Shown: positions 43,948-52,215 of the stretch, in pieces
Layout of the letters: each line of letters begins with the position of its first letter
How positions within the stretch are numbered: the first letter of the stretch is position 1
From: Novacetimonas pomaceti
GTDB taxonomy: Bacteria; Pseudomonadota; Alphaproteobacteria; Acetobacterales; Acetobacteraceae
NCBI RefSeq assembly: GCF_003207955.1
Contig: NZ_NOXG01000001.1
Location: forward strand, 1-64,000
Direction of reading: 5' to 3'
DNA: 64,000 nt
The notes under the pieces: generated by a model
What the model was told of the DNA's origin: nothing
Seen by the model: the letters and a program-made list of their open reading frames with translations, nothing else
Databases searched by the model: none
Made by a program: the position numbers and the translations under genes

Positions 43948-44284
43948 GTTTTTCTCCGTCTTGCCCCATCCATCACGTGGAGACGATGGCCAGCATATAG
44001 ATGATTTTTGGCGATTTGTATGAAAACAACGCAGATATGCAGAAGATATCCATATCTGTAAAGCAGCCATAAGGGCCGTTTGTCAGGGGCGGGCCGCCTG
44101 TCGCGCATATAACATTTAAGCGAGTGCGCAGCGGCCCCCGCCCGCCATCCGGCAGTATGGGGGATATTCGCGGGCGGGCATGTGTCCACCGGATATCTGC
44201 CCCATGCCCGCCGGTATGGCGCGGCGGACGTTCCTGTCGGAACTTGGGGCCCGTTTTCTGGGGGCGGTATCGGGACAGGGGTGC
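43948..44284. other. Intergenic region between the Mrr-like gene and cobC
   Basis: These 340 bases divide divergent genes and must hold their promoters; an AT-rich part lies at 44000–44060. I looked for a cobalamin riboswitch (B12 box) in front of cobC and saw none. Confidence 0.4.
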
Positions 44285-44866
44285 ATGGACAATCAATTTC
44301 TGGTGGCGTTTGCGCGGCATCCCGCGGTCCGCGACGCGCTGGGACGCTGTTACGGACGCGCCGACATGATGCTGGAGGCCGGGTGGGAACAGGTGGCCGA
44401 CGGGATGAAGGCCGTCATGCGCGGCATCGGGTGCGAGGTCATATTTTCCTCTCCCGCCACACGCTGCCGCGTGGTGGCGCAACGCATCGCGACGGCGCTG
44501 GGACTGGAAATCCGTATTGACGGGCGCCTTCACGAACTTGATTTCGGCAGGTGGGAGGGCATGCTGTGGCGCGACGTGCCGCGCACCGTCCTTGACGCAT
44601 GGGCGCGCGATGTCGAGGGATATACGTTCCCCGATGGCGAAAACGCCCGCGCCCTGCGGGCCCGCGTGGCGGAATTCTGGGATGATGTCGTGCGGCAGCG
44701 CCGTTCCTGCGCGGTCGTGACGCATGGCGGCCCGCTGCGCCTGCTGCGCGCGCTGGCGCGTGGCGGGGTGGCGACGCTGCCGGGGGATGCGCCGCCCATG
44801 GGCTCCGTCCACGTCATGCAGCCCCGGCTGGCGCATGCTGGTCACAACGGCTGCCCCCCGGCTTAG
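44285..44866 (+). CDS. cobC: Histidine phosphatase, putative alpha-ribazole phosphatase
   Basis: This 193-residue protein begins MDNQFLVAFARHPAV; the catalytic motif is RHP where most histidine phosphatases have RHG. CYGRADMML, IFSSPATRCRVVAQ, HELDFGRWEG and VVTHGGPLRLL follow, the order of CobC-type enzymes, which dephosphorylate alpha-ribazole-5'-phosphate. It lies with cobS and cobT, which make and use the same intermediates, and its 3' end overlaps the cobS stop by four bases in convergent orientation. ATG 44285 is chosen because the domain starts there; longer frames exist. Confidence 0.8.
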   Translation: MDNQFLVAFARHPAVRDALGRCYGRADMMLEAGWEQVADGMKAVMRGIGCEVIFSSPATRCRVVAQRIATALGLEIRIDGRLHELDFGRWEGMLWRDVPRTVLDAWARDVEGYTFPDGENARALRARVAEFWDDVVRQRRSCAVVTHGGPLRLLRALARGGVATLPGDAPPMGSVHVMQPRLAHAGHNGCPPA

Positions 44867-45627
44867 GAAAAGGCGGGCACCGCCATCAGGAGCGCGCATT
44901 CCGCAAGGCATGCGCCCGCGCCCAGCATATCGCCCGTCTGTCCACCGATCTGTCGCCGGGCCAGACGGATCACCGCGCCCGCGACCATCGCCGTGACAAC
45001 CATCGCGCCCGCCGCGCGCCATGCGCCCAGCATCCACCATGACAGTGCCGCCGCAAGCAGCAGGCACGCCGCCAACGCTGCCGCCGGAACGCGCGCCATG
45101 CCGCTGGCGATCCCGTCCGCGCGGGCCGGGGGCAGGCGGGCGAGCATGACCACCATCGCCGTGCGTGCCAGCGCGCCCGCGACCGGCAGCACCACCAGCG
45201 CCAGCGCGGGGGAAATCCCGCCGATCGCCCCGACGCGGGCCATGAGCGCCAGCGCCAGCGCCATCATGCCGTAACTGCCGATGCGGCTGTCGCGCATGAT
45301 CTCCAGCTTGCGCGCGCGGGTCGCGCCGCCGCCAAACCCGTCCGCCATGTCCGCCAGTCCGTCTTCATGCAGGCCGCCCGTCAGCAGGACCTGCGCCGCG
45401 ACGCCTGCTGCGGCGCACGGCAGGGGCGAAATGCCAAGCCGCATCAGCACCATGAACACCATCGCGCCCGCCACGCCGCACAGGGCCCCGACGACGGGCC
45501 ACGTCCATACGCAGCGCGTCATGTCATAGGGCAGGCCGTCACGCGCCAGCCATCCCACCGGCATCCGCGTCAGCAGCCCCACCCCACAGACGATGTCCGC
45601 GCGCAGGCATGCCAGCAGGCGGGTCAT
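44863..45627 (-). CDS. cobS: Adenosylcobinamide-GDP ribazoletransferase (cobalamin synthase)
   Basis: This 254-residue membrane protein joins alpha-ribazole(-phosphate) to adenosylcobinamide-GDP to make the last step of the corrinoid lower ligand assembly. The signature TGGLHEDGLADMADGFGGG is present, and several hydrophobic helices cover the remainder. It lies downstream of cobT with ATGA overlap (45624–45627), so cobT and cobS form one operon. It converges on cobC with a four-base overlap. Confidence 0.93.
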   Translation of the reverse strand: MTRLLACLRADIVCGVGLLTRMPVGWLARDGLPYDMTRCVWTWPVVGALCGVAGAMVFMVLMRLGISPLPCAAAGVAAQVLLTGGLHEDGLADMADGFGGGATRARKLEIMRDSRIGSYGMMALALALMARVGAIGGISPALALVVLPVAGALARTAMVVMLARLPPARADGIASGMARVPAAALAACLLLAAALSWWMLGAWRAAGAMVVTAMVAGAVIRLARRQIGGQTGDMLGAGACLAECALLMAVPAFS

Positions 45628-46682
45628 GAACGGCTGCTGATCCGTGTCTGGTCAAAGGTCGCCATGCCGTTATGACAGGCCACGGCGCTGCGCAGCAGGG
45701 GAATGACCAGTGCCGCGCCCGAGGCCTCGCCCAGGCGCAGTCCGAAATCCAGCAGCGGCGACAGGCCCAGCGCGCGCGCCAGCACCGCATGGCCGCTTTC
45801 TGCGGAACAGTGCGACAGCACGGTATGGTCCAGCCCGTGGCGATGCATGCGCGCAAGGGGGGCGGCGGCGGCGGTGCAGACGAAACCGTCCAGCACGACC
45901 GGGATGCCGCGCCACCGCGCGGCAAGGACCGCGCCCATGATCGCCGCCAGTTCATGGCCGCCCATCGCCTGCGCCACCAGCAGGGGATCGTCCAGCATGC
46001 CTTCATGCAGGGCCAGCGCCTGGTCGATCACGCTGCCCTTGTGCACCACCCCGGCCTTGTCCAGCCCGGTGCCGCGTCCCGCCCACTGCGCCCCGTGCCC
46101 GCCCAGAAGCCCCGCCGCGATGGCGGAGGCCGCCGTCGTGTTGCCGATCCCCATTTCGCCCAGGCACAGCAGGTCGGTGTCTTCGTCCACGGCCTCCATC
46201 CCCGCCGTGACCGCCTCAAGGAACGCCGCTTCCGTCATGGCGGGCGCGCGGGTGAAATCGGCGGTGGGCCGCAGCCCCATCAGCGGCACGACCCGCAGTT
46301 GCGCGCCGCCGACCCGTGCAATCTGGTTGATCGCGGCGCCGCCCGCGTTGAAATTCTCCACCATCCGGGCCGTGACGCTGGCGGGCCAGGGCGACACCCC
46401 GCGCGCCACGACGCCATGGTTGCCCGCGAAGACGATGATGCGCACGTGCTCCAGGCGCGGGCTTACGCGGCCCTGCCACCGTCCCAGCCACGCGGTCAGG
46501 CGTTCCAGCCGCCCAAGACTGCCGGCAGGTTTGGTCAGCGTGCGCTCGCGCTCCGCGATGGGGGCATCGACGCTGCTGTCAGCGTCCGGCAGGTCGATGC
46601 ACGCGGCACGCAGCTGCGCCATCGAGGTCAGGCGCTGCGGAAGGGATGCTGCCGTGGCAGCGCGGGATTCACGGGATGGCAT
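45624..46682 (-). CDS. cobT: Nicotinate-nucleotide–dimethylbenzimidazole phosphoribosyltransferase
   Basis: This 352-residue enzyme makes alpha-ribazole-5'-phosphate from nicotinate mononucleotide and dimethylbenzimidazole. CLGEMGIGNTTAASAI and the catalytic Glu region LRLGEASGAALVIPLLRSA are typical, and length matches the family. It overlaps cobS by four bases and is transcribed away from cobU, whose start is 51 bases upstream; the two share a promoter region with no riboswitch seen. Confidence 0.93.
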   Translation of the reverse strand: MPSRESRAATAASLPQRLTSMAQLRAACIDLPDADSSVDAPIAERERTLTKPAGSLGRLERLTAWLGRWQGRVSPRLEHVRIIVFAGNHGVVARGVSPWPASVTARMVENFNAGGAAINQIARVGGAQLRVVPLMGLRPTADFTRAPAMTEAAFLEAVTAGMEAVDEDTDLLCLGEMGIGNTTAASAIAAGLLGGHGAQWAGRGTGLDKAGVVHKGSVIDQALALHEGMLDDPLLVAQAMGGHELAAIMGAVLAARWRGIPVVLDGFVCTAAAAPLARMHRHGLDHTVLSHCSAESGHAVLARALGLSPLLDFGLRLGEASGAALVIPLLRSAVACHNGMATFDQTRISSRS

Positions 46683-46733
46683 GATCGCATTTGTGTGGTC
46701 TTATGCCGCGCGATGCAAGGTGGGGAGGGGCAA

Positions 46734-47276
46734 ATGCAGGCTTCGGCTGAAGCGGCGGACGCGGCGATCGGCATGGCCGGGACCGTGCTGGTGCTGGGGG
46801 GTGCGCGTTCGGGAAAAAGCAGCTTCGCGGAACGGGTTGTCGGGATATGGCCCGCGCCATGGACCTATGTCGCGACCGCCCGCATCCATGACGCGGAAAT
46901 GCGGGACCGGGTGGCCCACCACCGCGCCACCCGCCTGCCGGGCTGGCACACGGTGGAGGAGCCGGTGGATATCGCGCCCGTCCTTGACGGCGCGGGCGCG
47001 CGGCCGGTGCTGGTGGACTGCCTGACGCTGTGGCTGACGAACCTCCTGCTTGACGGGCATGATGTCGCGGCCGCGACCGGGGGGCTGCTGTCGGCGCTGC
47101 GCCGCAGGGCCGGTCCCACCGTGCTGGTGGGGAACGAGGTGGGGCTTGGCATCGTGCCCGACAACGCGCTGGCGCGTCGTTTCCGTGACGAGGCGGGACT
47201 GCTGCATCAGGCCATCGCGCGGGAGGCGGGGCGCGTGGTGTTCATGGTGGCTGGCCTGCCGATGGAGATGAAATGA
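46734..47276 (+). CDS. cobU: Bifunctional adenosylcobinamide kinase/guanylyltransferase
   Basis: This 180-residue enzyme phosphorylates adenosylcobinamide and attaches GMP. The P-loop GGARSGKSSFAE, CLTLWLTNLLL and GNEVGLGIVPDN are classic CobU/CobP motifs. The ATG at 46734 has GGGGAGGGG three to eleven bases upstream. The frame is open far upstream through the antisense of cobT, but that part is a shadow. It is followed by cobQ. Confidence 0.93.
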   Translation: MQASAEAADAAIGMAGTVLVLGGARSGKSSFAERVVGIWPAPWTYVATARIHDAEMRDRVAHHRATRLPGWHTVEEPVDIAPVLDGAGARPVLVDCLTLWLTNLLLDGHDVAAATGGLLSALRRRAGPTVLVGNEVGLGIVPDNALARRFRDEAGLLHQAIAREAGRVVFMVAGLPMEMK

Positions 47277-47393
47277 CCCGTTCCTCGGGATCCGCCGTCA
47301 CGGCGGAAGGCGGGCGGCTCTGATGCCGGAAATGACGCTGGCTATATATTATTTCCGCGATGGCGTGCCGGCGCGGATGGGAAAGGGAGCCTG

Positions 47394-48860
47394 ATGGCGC
47401 GTGCGCTGATGCTGCAGGGAACGGGGTCGAGCGTCGGGAAATCGGTCCTTGTCGCGGGGCTTGCGCGGGCCTGCGTGCGCCGGGGCCTGCGCGTGCGTCC
47501 GTTCAAGCCGCAGAACATGTCCAACAATGCCGCCGTCACCCCCGGCGGTGGGGAAATCGGACGCGCCCAGGCATTGCAGGCGCGGGCCTGTGGCGTGACG
47601 CCCGACGTGGACATGAATCCTGTCCTGCTGAAGCCCCAGGGCATGACGGGATCGCAGCTTGTGGTGCGCGGACAGGTGCGACAGCAGGTCCATTCCCGCG
47701 ATTTCACATCCTTCCGGCGTGACCTGATGCCCGTGGTGCTGTCTTCCTTTGGCAGGCTGGCCGGTGAATGTGATCTCGTGCTTGTCGAAGGGGCGGGCTC
47801 CGCGTCGGAGGTCAACCTGAGGGATAATGACATCGCGAACATGGGCTTCGCGCAGGCGGCGGACGTGGATGTCGTCATGGTTGGCGACATCGACCGGGGC
47901 GGGGTGATCGCAAGCCTTGTGGGCACGCGCGCGGTGCTGCCGGCGCGGGACGCCGCGCGGATACGTGGTTTCATCGTCAACCGCATGCGGGGGGATCCGT
48001 CCCTGTTCGCCGCGGGCATGACGGCGATCGCGGAGCATACGGGCTGGCGACCGCTGGGGCTGGTGCCGTTTCTGGAACAGGTGCGCGACCTGCCGGCGGA
48101 GGACGCGGCCGACCTGCATGCGGGGCGCGGGGGAAATGGCAGGGTGCACGTGGCGGTGCCGTGGCTGCCGATGATCGCCAATTTCGATGACCTCGACCCC
48201 CTGCGTGCCGAAGCGGACATCGCCCTGACGATCGTGGCGCGCGGGCAGCCGCTGCCCCCGTGTGACCTTGTGATCCTGCCGGGGTCCAAGGCGACAGTTG
48301 CCGATCTGGCCGCCCTGCGGCGGGAAGGATGGGACATCGACCTGCACGCCCATGTCCGGCGCGGGGGACATGTTCTGGGGATCTGTGGTGGCTACCAGAT
48401 GCTGGGACGGTCTGTGGCCGACCCGCATGGGGTGGAAGGGACGCCCGGACGGGTTGCCGGGCTCGGGCTGCTGGATGTCGAAACGGTCCTGTCGGGGGAA
48501 AAGCGGCTGGAAAACGTTTCGGGGAAACTGTTGCCCGAAGGCGCGCGGGTGCGGGGATACGAGATGCATATGGGCGTGACCGACGGGCCGGATCACGTGA
48601 TGCGGCCCATGATCGACCTGCATACCCATGCCGATGGCGCGATGACGCGCTCGGGACGCGTGTGGGGGACATACGTGCACGGTCTGCTGGGCGATGGCGC
48701 GGCGCGGCGGTGCCTGCTGGCGCGACTGGGCGCGGGATCGGACGGGCGCGACCATGACGGCACGGTGGAGGAGGCGCTCGATACGCTGGCGGACCATCTG
48801 GAACGCCATGTCGATATTGACGCCCTGCTGGAACTGGCGCGGCCGGTCAGCCCCTCATGA
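47394..48860 (+). CDS. cobQ: Cobyric acid synthase
   Basis: This 488-residue glutamine-dependent amidase converts cobyrinic acid a,c-diamide to cobyric acid with ATP. The N-terminal P-loop domain is marked by GTGSSVGKSVLVAGLARAC, the C-terminal glutamine amidotransferase domain by LGICGGYQML (Cys nucleophile) and GTYVHGLLG (His). GGAAAGGGAG lies just before the ATG. The 117-base gap to cobU contains no obvious gene. Its 3' end overlaps the opposing cobD by six bases. Confidence 0.95.
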   Translation: MARALMLQGTGSSVGKSVLVAGLARACVRRGLRVRPFKPQNMSNNAAVTPGGGEIGRAQALQARACGVTPDVDMNPVLLKPQGMTGSQLVVRGQVRQQVHSRDFTSFRRDLMPVVLSSFGRLAGECDLVLVEGAGSASEVNLRDNDIANMGFAQAADVDVVMVGDIDRGGVIASLVGTRAVLPARDAARIRGFIVNRMRGDPSLFAAGMTAIAEHTGWRPLGLVPFLEQVRDLPAEDAADLHAGRGGNGRVHVAVPWLPMIANFDDLDPLRAEADIALTIVARGQPLPPCDLVILPGSKATVADLAALRREGWDIDLHAHVRRGGHVLGICGGYQMLGRSVADPHGVEGTPGRVAGLGLLDVETVLSGEKRLENVSGKLLPEGARVRGYEMHMGVTDGPDHVMRPMIDLHTHADGAMTRSGRVWGTYVHGLLGDGAARRCLLARLGAGSDGRDHDGTVEEALDTLADHLERHVDIDALLELARPVSPS

Positions 48861-49874
48861 CGGGTTTTTGCCCTTGCGCCACGCGCGCCGCGTCATGAGG
48901 GCCAGCGTGATCAGGACCACGCCCTGCACCATGCAGGCGCGGTGATAGAGGGCCAGCGCGCGTTCAAGGTCGCGCGGCGTCACGCGGGCGCTGCCATCGC
49001 CCACCCATGGTTCATGCGATACGACCCCGTGATAGGAACGCGGCCCCGACAGCCGCACCCCCAGCGCACCTGCCATCGCGGCCTCGGGCCATCCCGCGTT
49101 GGGGGAGCGGTGGCGCCGCGCGTCACGCCGCACGATGCGCCAAGCCCCGCGTGCATCCATGCCGGGCATCGTCACGGCCGCAAGGATGATCCACAGCGCG
49201 GACAGGCGGGAGGCGGGCAGGTTGACAAGGTCATCCAGACGGGCGGCGGCATGGCCGAAACGGTCGTGGCGCGGGGTGCGATGGCCGATCATGCTGTCGG
49301 CCGTATTGACCGATTTGTAAAATGCGGCCCCCGCCGGTCCCCCGATGACCATCCACAGCAGGGGGGCGACAACGCCGTCCGAAAAATTTTCCGCCAGGGT
49401 TTCCATGGCCGCGCGCATCACCCCGGCTTCGTCAAGCTGCGCCGGATCGCGTCCGACGATGTGCGAAACCGCGTCGCGCGCCTGCGGCAGCCCGTCCCGC
49501 GCGGCAGTGCTGACCGCATGGACATGTTCCCATAACGAACGTTGCGCGCTGAGCGAACTGGCCGCGATGCCGCCAGCAAGGAGCGCGAACGGCGGCGCAA
49601 GGCGACGTGACGCCGCGCTCTGCAGCAGCGCAACGCAGCCGCATGGAACCGTCGCGATAACGAATGCTGCGAAAAATCCCTTTCTGTGCCTTGAACGATC
49701 GCAATCCGTGTCGTGGTTCATCCGGCGGTCCAGAACATCCGTCAGCCATCCCGTCCACATCACCGGATGGCCGATCTGGCGGACCAGCCATTGCGGATAT
49801 CCCGCGATGGCGTCACACGCGGCGGCAACGCAGGTGGTCGCCACGTTGCGGGCAAGGAAAGGCAGGATGTTCAT
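48855..49874 (-). CDS. cobD: Adenosylcobinamide-phosphate synthase
   Basis: This 339-residue membrane protein (CbiB family) attaches the aminopropanol arm to adenosylcobyric acid. HPVMWTGWLTDVLDRRMN, ETLAENFSDGVVAPLLWM and FYKSVNTADSMIGHRT match family features, and several hydrophobic helices are visible. The ATG at 49874 (MNILPFLARN) starts the domain. It is convergent with cobQ with a six-base overlap, so transcription of one may interfere with the other. Confidence 0.92.
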   Translation of the reverse strand: MNILPFLARNVATTCVAAACDAIAGYPQWLVRQIGHPVMWTGWLTDVLDRRMNHDTDCDRSRHRKGFFAAFVIATVPCGCVALLQSAASRRLAPPFALLAGGIAASSLSAQRSLWEHVHAVSTAARDGLPQARDAVSHIVGRDPAQLDEAGVMRAAMETLAENFSDGVVAPLLWMVIGGPAGAAFYKSVNTADSMIGHRTPRHDRFGHAAARLDDLVNLPASRLSALWIILAAVTMPGMDARGAWRIVRRDARRHRSPNAGWPEAAMAGALGVRLSGPRSYHGVVSHEPWVGDGSARVTPRDLERALALYHRACMVQGVVLITLALMTRRAWRKGKNPS

Positions 49875-50374
49875 GGGCGCGCAATATTGCGCCGAAGCTG
49901 TCGGGTCAAGGCGGGGGATGAATAACTCCCCACCTGTACACATGGCATGTCTGACGCCAGCGTGTGGCGGCCATGTCGCGCGCATGGGTGGATGTGTGGG
50001 GTCATGTTTTTAAAACTGTAGAAAATATAACGATATATATTAAAACATCATGATGGCTTTCTGCTTGTGCCGGATGTCATGTCACGCGTTTGCGGTCGGG
50101 ATCGTTACGGTTGATATTAAGAAAAACCGCAAGTTTATTCGACATTCGCTTGACATTGTCAGGTTTCGCGTCGAAATGAAGGAATATCGTGGTATATCCA
50201 TAATGTCCCAGTTGCGTGTTTTGTAATGCCAGCCCAACAGCAGGTAGTCAGCGATGGAGGCCATCGTCGGGCGGTCTGCCTGCATCCCGTCGGGAACGGC
50301 GCGGGCAGTGCCGATTGCGATGTCATGCGCCGGGTTGATGATGGGATACATACATTTATTTGAGGGTGGAGTGT
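49875..50374. other. Intergenic region between cobD and the histone-like gene
   Basis: These 500 bases contain no supported ORF. AT-rich DNA near 50010–50050 and 50100–50160 may be promoter DNA for the divergent genes. GAGGGTGGAG just before 50375 is the ribosome-binding site of the next gene. Confidence 0.4.
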
Positions 50375-51283
50375 ATGGCAGACAACAAAAAGGCAACCGT
50401 TCGCAAGGGACGGCGCGCGGCGGAAACCGGCAAGGCACCGGCCCGTGGCGCCACAGCATCGCGCAGGCGCGCCGCAGCCGTGGAAGAGGCTGAAGCGCCC
50501 GTGGCAAAAGTGGAAAAGAAAGCCACGACTTCGAAAAAACGCGTGACGCGCGCGAAGAAATCCGAAACCCCGGTGAAGGTCGACCCGGTCCGGATCGAAC
50601 TGGTCGAGGACGTGGTGGAAGTCGCCCCCGCGCCGGCGCGCAGGGGACGTCGCAAGGCCGCTGCGGAACCGGTCGCGGAACCACCCGTGGAAAAGAAAGC
50701 CGCCACGCGCCGCAAGCGTGCCGCCGCCCCGGCCCCGGTGGCGGAAGTGTCAGCCCCGGTGAAGACGCGTCGCCGTCGCGCGGCGGCCGTAGCGCCGGAA
50801 CCCGTTGAAGAGCCTGCCCCCACCCCCGCCCGGAAGACCCGCAAGCGCCGTGCCGCCGCGGCACCGGAGCCGGTGAAGGAAGTTGTCGAGGCAAAGGCCT
50901 CGGCGCGTCGTGCCCGCAAGGCAAAGGCCAAGGTCGAAGAGGTTGTCGAGGCCCCGGCGCGCAAGCGCGCGACGCGCGCGAAAAAGCCCGTGGCGGACAG
51001 GCCGGTGGAAGAAGCATCCCCCGCCCCCGTGCGTGTTCGCGCGACCGCGCGCCGCAAGAAGGCCGTTGCCGAAGAAGTGAACAAGGTCGAGGTCCCGGCG
51101 CGCAAGCCAGCGAAGGCCAGGGCGGCGTCGGCCCGGACATCCCCCAAAAAAGCCACGCCCGCCAAGGCTGCGGAGCGTGCGCCGAAAGTAAAGCGTTCCG
51201 CCGTGGAAGCGTGGCGTGAGGCGCGTGCCCTGCGCAAGCAGGCGCGTCTGGACCGCCTGGCCGCGCAGCGCAAGGACAAGTAA
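50375..51283 (+). CDS. Lys/Ala-rich histone H1-like protein
   Basis: This 302-residue protein is nearly all Lys, Arg, Ala, Pro, Glu and Val, with repeating RRRAAAVAPEPVEEPAPTP-type units, and no globular domain except perhaps the last 40 residues (AVEAWREARALRKQARLDRL). Such proteins bind DNA or coat RNA and resemble eukaryotic H1 tails and bacterial AlgP/HctB-like proteins. Start ATG 50375 follows GAGGGTGGAG. The GC-rich antisense frames here are shadows. A UUCG-type terminator lies 85 bases downstream. Its cellular role cannot be read from the sequence. Confidence 0.75.
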   Translation: MADNKKATVRKGRRAAETGKAPARGATASRRRAAAVEEAEAPVAKVEKKATTSKKRVTRAKKSETPVKVDPVRIELVEDVVEVAPAPARRGRRKAAAEPVAEPPVEKKAATRRKRAAAPAPVAEVSAPVKTRRRRAAAVAPEPVEEPAPTPARKTRKRRAAAAPEPVKEVVEAKASARRARKAKAKVEEVVEAPARKRATRAKKPVADRPVEEASPAPVRVRATARRKKAVAEEVNKVEVPARKPAKARAASARTSPKKATPAKAAERAPKVKRSAVEAWREARALRKQARLDRLAAQRKDK

Positions 51284-51367
51284 TACGGCCCCATGCCGGG
51301 GCATGTTTCGTGGGCGTGCGATCCCGTCAGGGAAAGCCCGCGCGCGGTCCCGCCCCGCCCATTGATG

Positions 51368-51390
51368 CGACCCGCCTTCGTGGCGGGTCG
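51368..51390 (+). terminator. Rho-independent terminator with TTCG loop
   Basis: CGACCCGCC (51368–51376) and GGCGGGTCG (51382–51390) pair perfectly around TTCGT, followed by TTTCATTTT. It ends the histone-like transcript and precedes the dehydrogenase operon. Confidence 0.85.
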
Positions 51391-51518
51391 TTTCATTTTC
51401 GGGACAGGTGGTTCAGGATGGTAAAAATCACCTACCGGCCCGCACCCGGGCAGGCGGCAGGACGCCATGGCCCGGGTAATGCCATTACGCATTGTAATGA
51501 TGGAGACATGACATCCCG

Positions 51519-52214
51519 ATGAGCAGATCGCATGCAGTCCCCTCCCGTCGCACGTTCATGCAGGTAATGGCGGGTGCCTCGGCCCTTGTTGCGACGCCTG
51601 GGGTTGTGGCGCGTGGGCACGCGGCCCCATCGACCCCGCCCCATGCGCCCGTGTTTTTCAATGATGCCGAATGGAAATTCCTGAACGCGGCATGTGCGCG
51701 CCTGATCCCCGGGGATGCGCTGGGGCCTGACGCGGTCGCGCTTGGCGTGCCGCGTTTCATCGACCTGCAGATGGATACGCCCTATGGCCGGGGACAGTTG
51801 TGGTACATGCATGAACCGTTCGTCGCGGGGCCGGCCAACCTTGGATACCAGTTGCCTCATGCGCCGTGCGAACTTTATCGCCGGGGGATCGCCGGTGCCA
51901 ATGCATGGTGCCTGCAACACGAAGGATCGGATTTCGCGAACCTGCCCGCCGCGCGCCAGGACGAAGTCCTGACGATGATGGAAAAGGGGGAAATGGCGTT
52001 CGACGATATCCCGTCGGATATGTTTTTTGAACAGTTGCTGTCCAATACAATGGAAGGTGCGTTTGCCGATCCCGTGCATGGCGGCAATATCGGGCTGAAG
52101 TCATGGACCATGATCGGCTTTCCCGGCGCGCGGGCCGATTTCATGGACTGGGTGGATCAGTACGGGGTTGCGTACCCGCTGGGCAGTGTTTCAATTTCCG
52201 GGGAAACCGCCTGA
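51519..52214 (+). CDS. Gluconate 2-dehydrogenase subunit 3 (small, gamma) family protein
   Basis: This 231-residue protein has a Tat signal (SRRTFMQVMAGASALV) and is the small subunit of a membrane-bound FAD dehydrogenase complex. It is exported folded, together with the large subunit, to the periplasm. Its stop is two bases before the large subunit start, within a single operon small–large–cytochrome c. Such complexes oxidise gluconate, ketogluconate or sorbitol in acetic acid bacteria. The substrate cannot be set from sequence alone. Confidence 0.88.
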   Translation: MSRSHAVPSRRTFMQVMAGASALVATPGVVARGHAAPSTPPHAPVFFNDAEWKFLNAACARLIPGDALGPDAVALGVPRFIDLQMDTPYGRGQLWYMHEPFVAGPANLGYQLPHAPCELYRRGIAGANAWCLQHEGSDFANLPAARQDEVLTMMEKGEMAFDDIPSDMFFEQLLSNTMEGAFADPVHGGNIGLKSWTMIGFPGARADFMDWVDQYGVAYPLGSVSISGETA

Positions 52215-52215
52215 C

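Noticed and set aside
44000..47400. Cobalamin riboswitch upstream of cobC, cobT/cobU or cobQ
   Set aside because: No B12-box-like sequence or the usual conserved core could be seen in the leaders; a covariance search would settle it.
47349..48809. Long minus-strand ORF of 486 codons over cobQ, and similar long frames over cobT, cobU and the histone-like gene
   Set aside because: High-GC codon bias opens antisense frames; none has domain-like sequence, and the cob frames on the other strand are convincing.
50150..50180. TTGACA as a -35 box for the histone-like gene
   Set aside because: No acceptable -10 box follows at normal spacing and it is over 200 bases from the gene.
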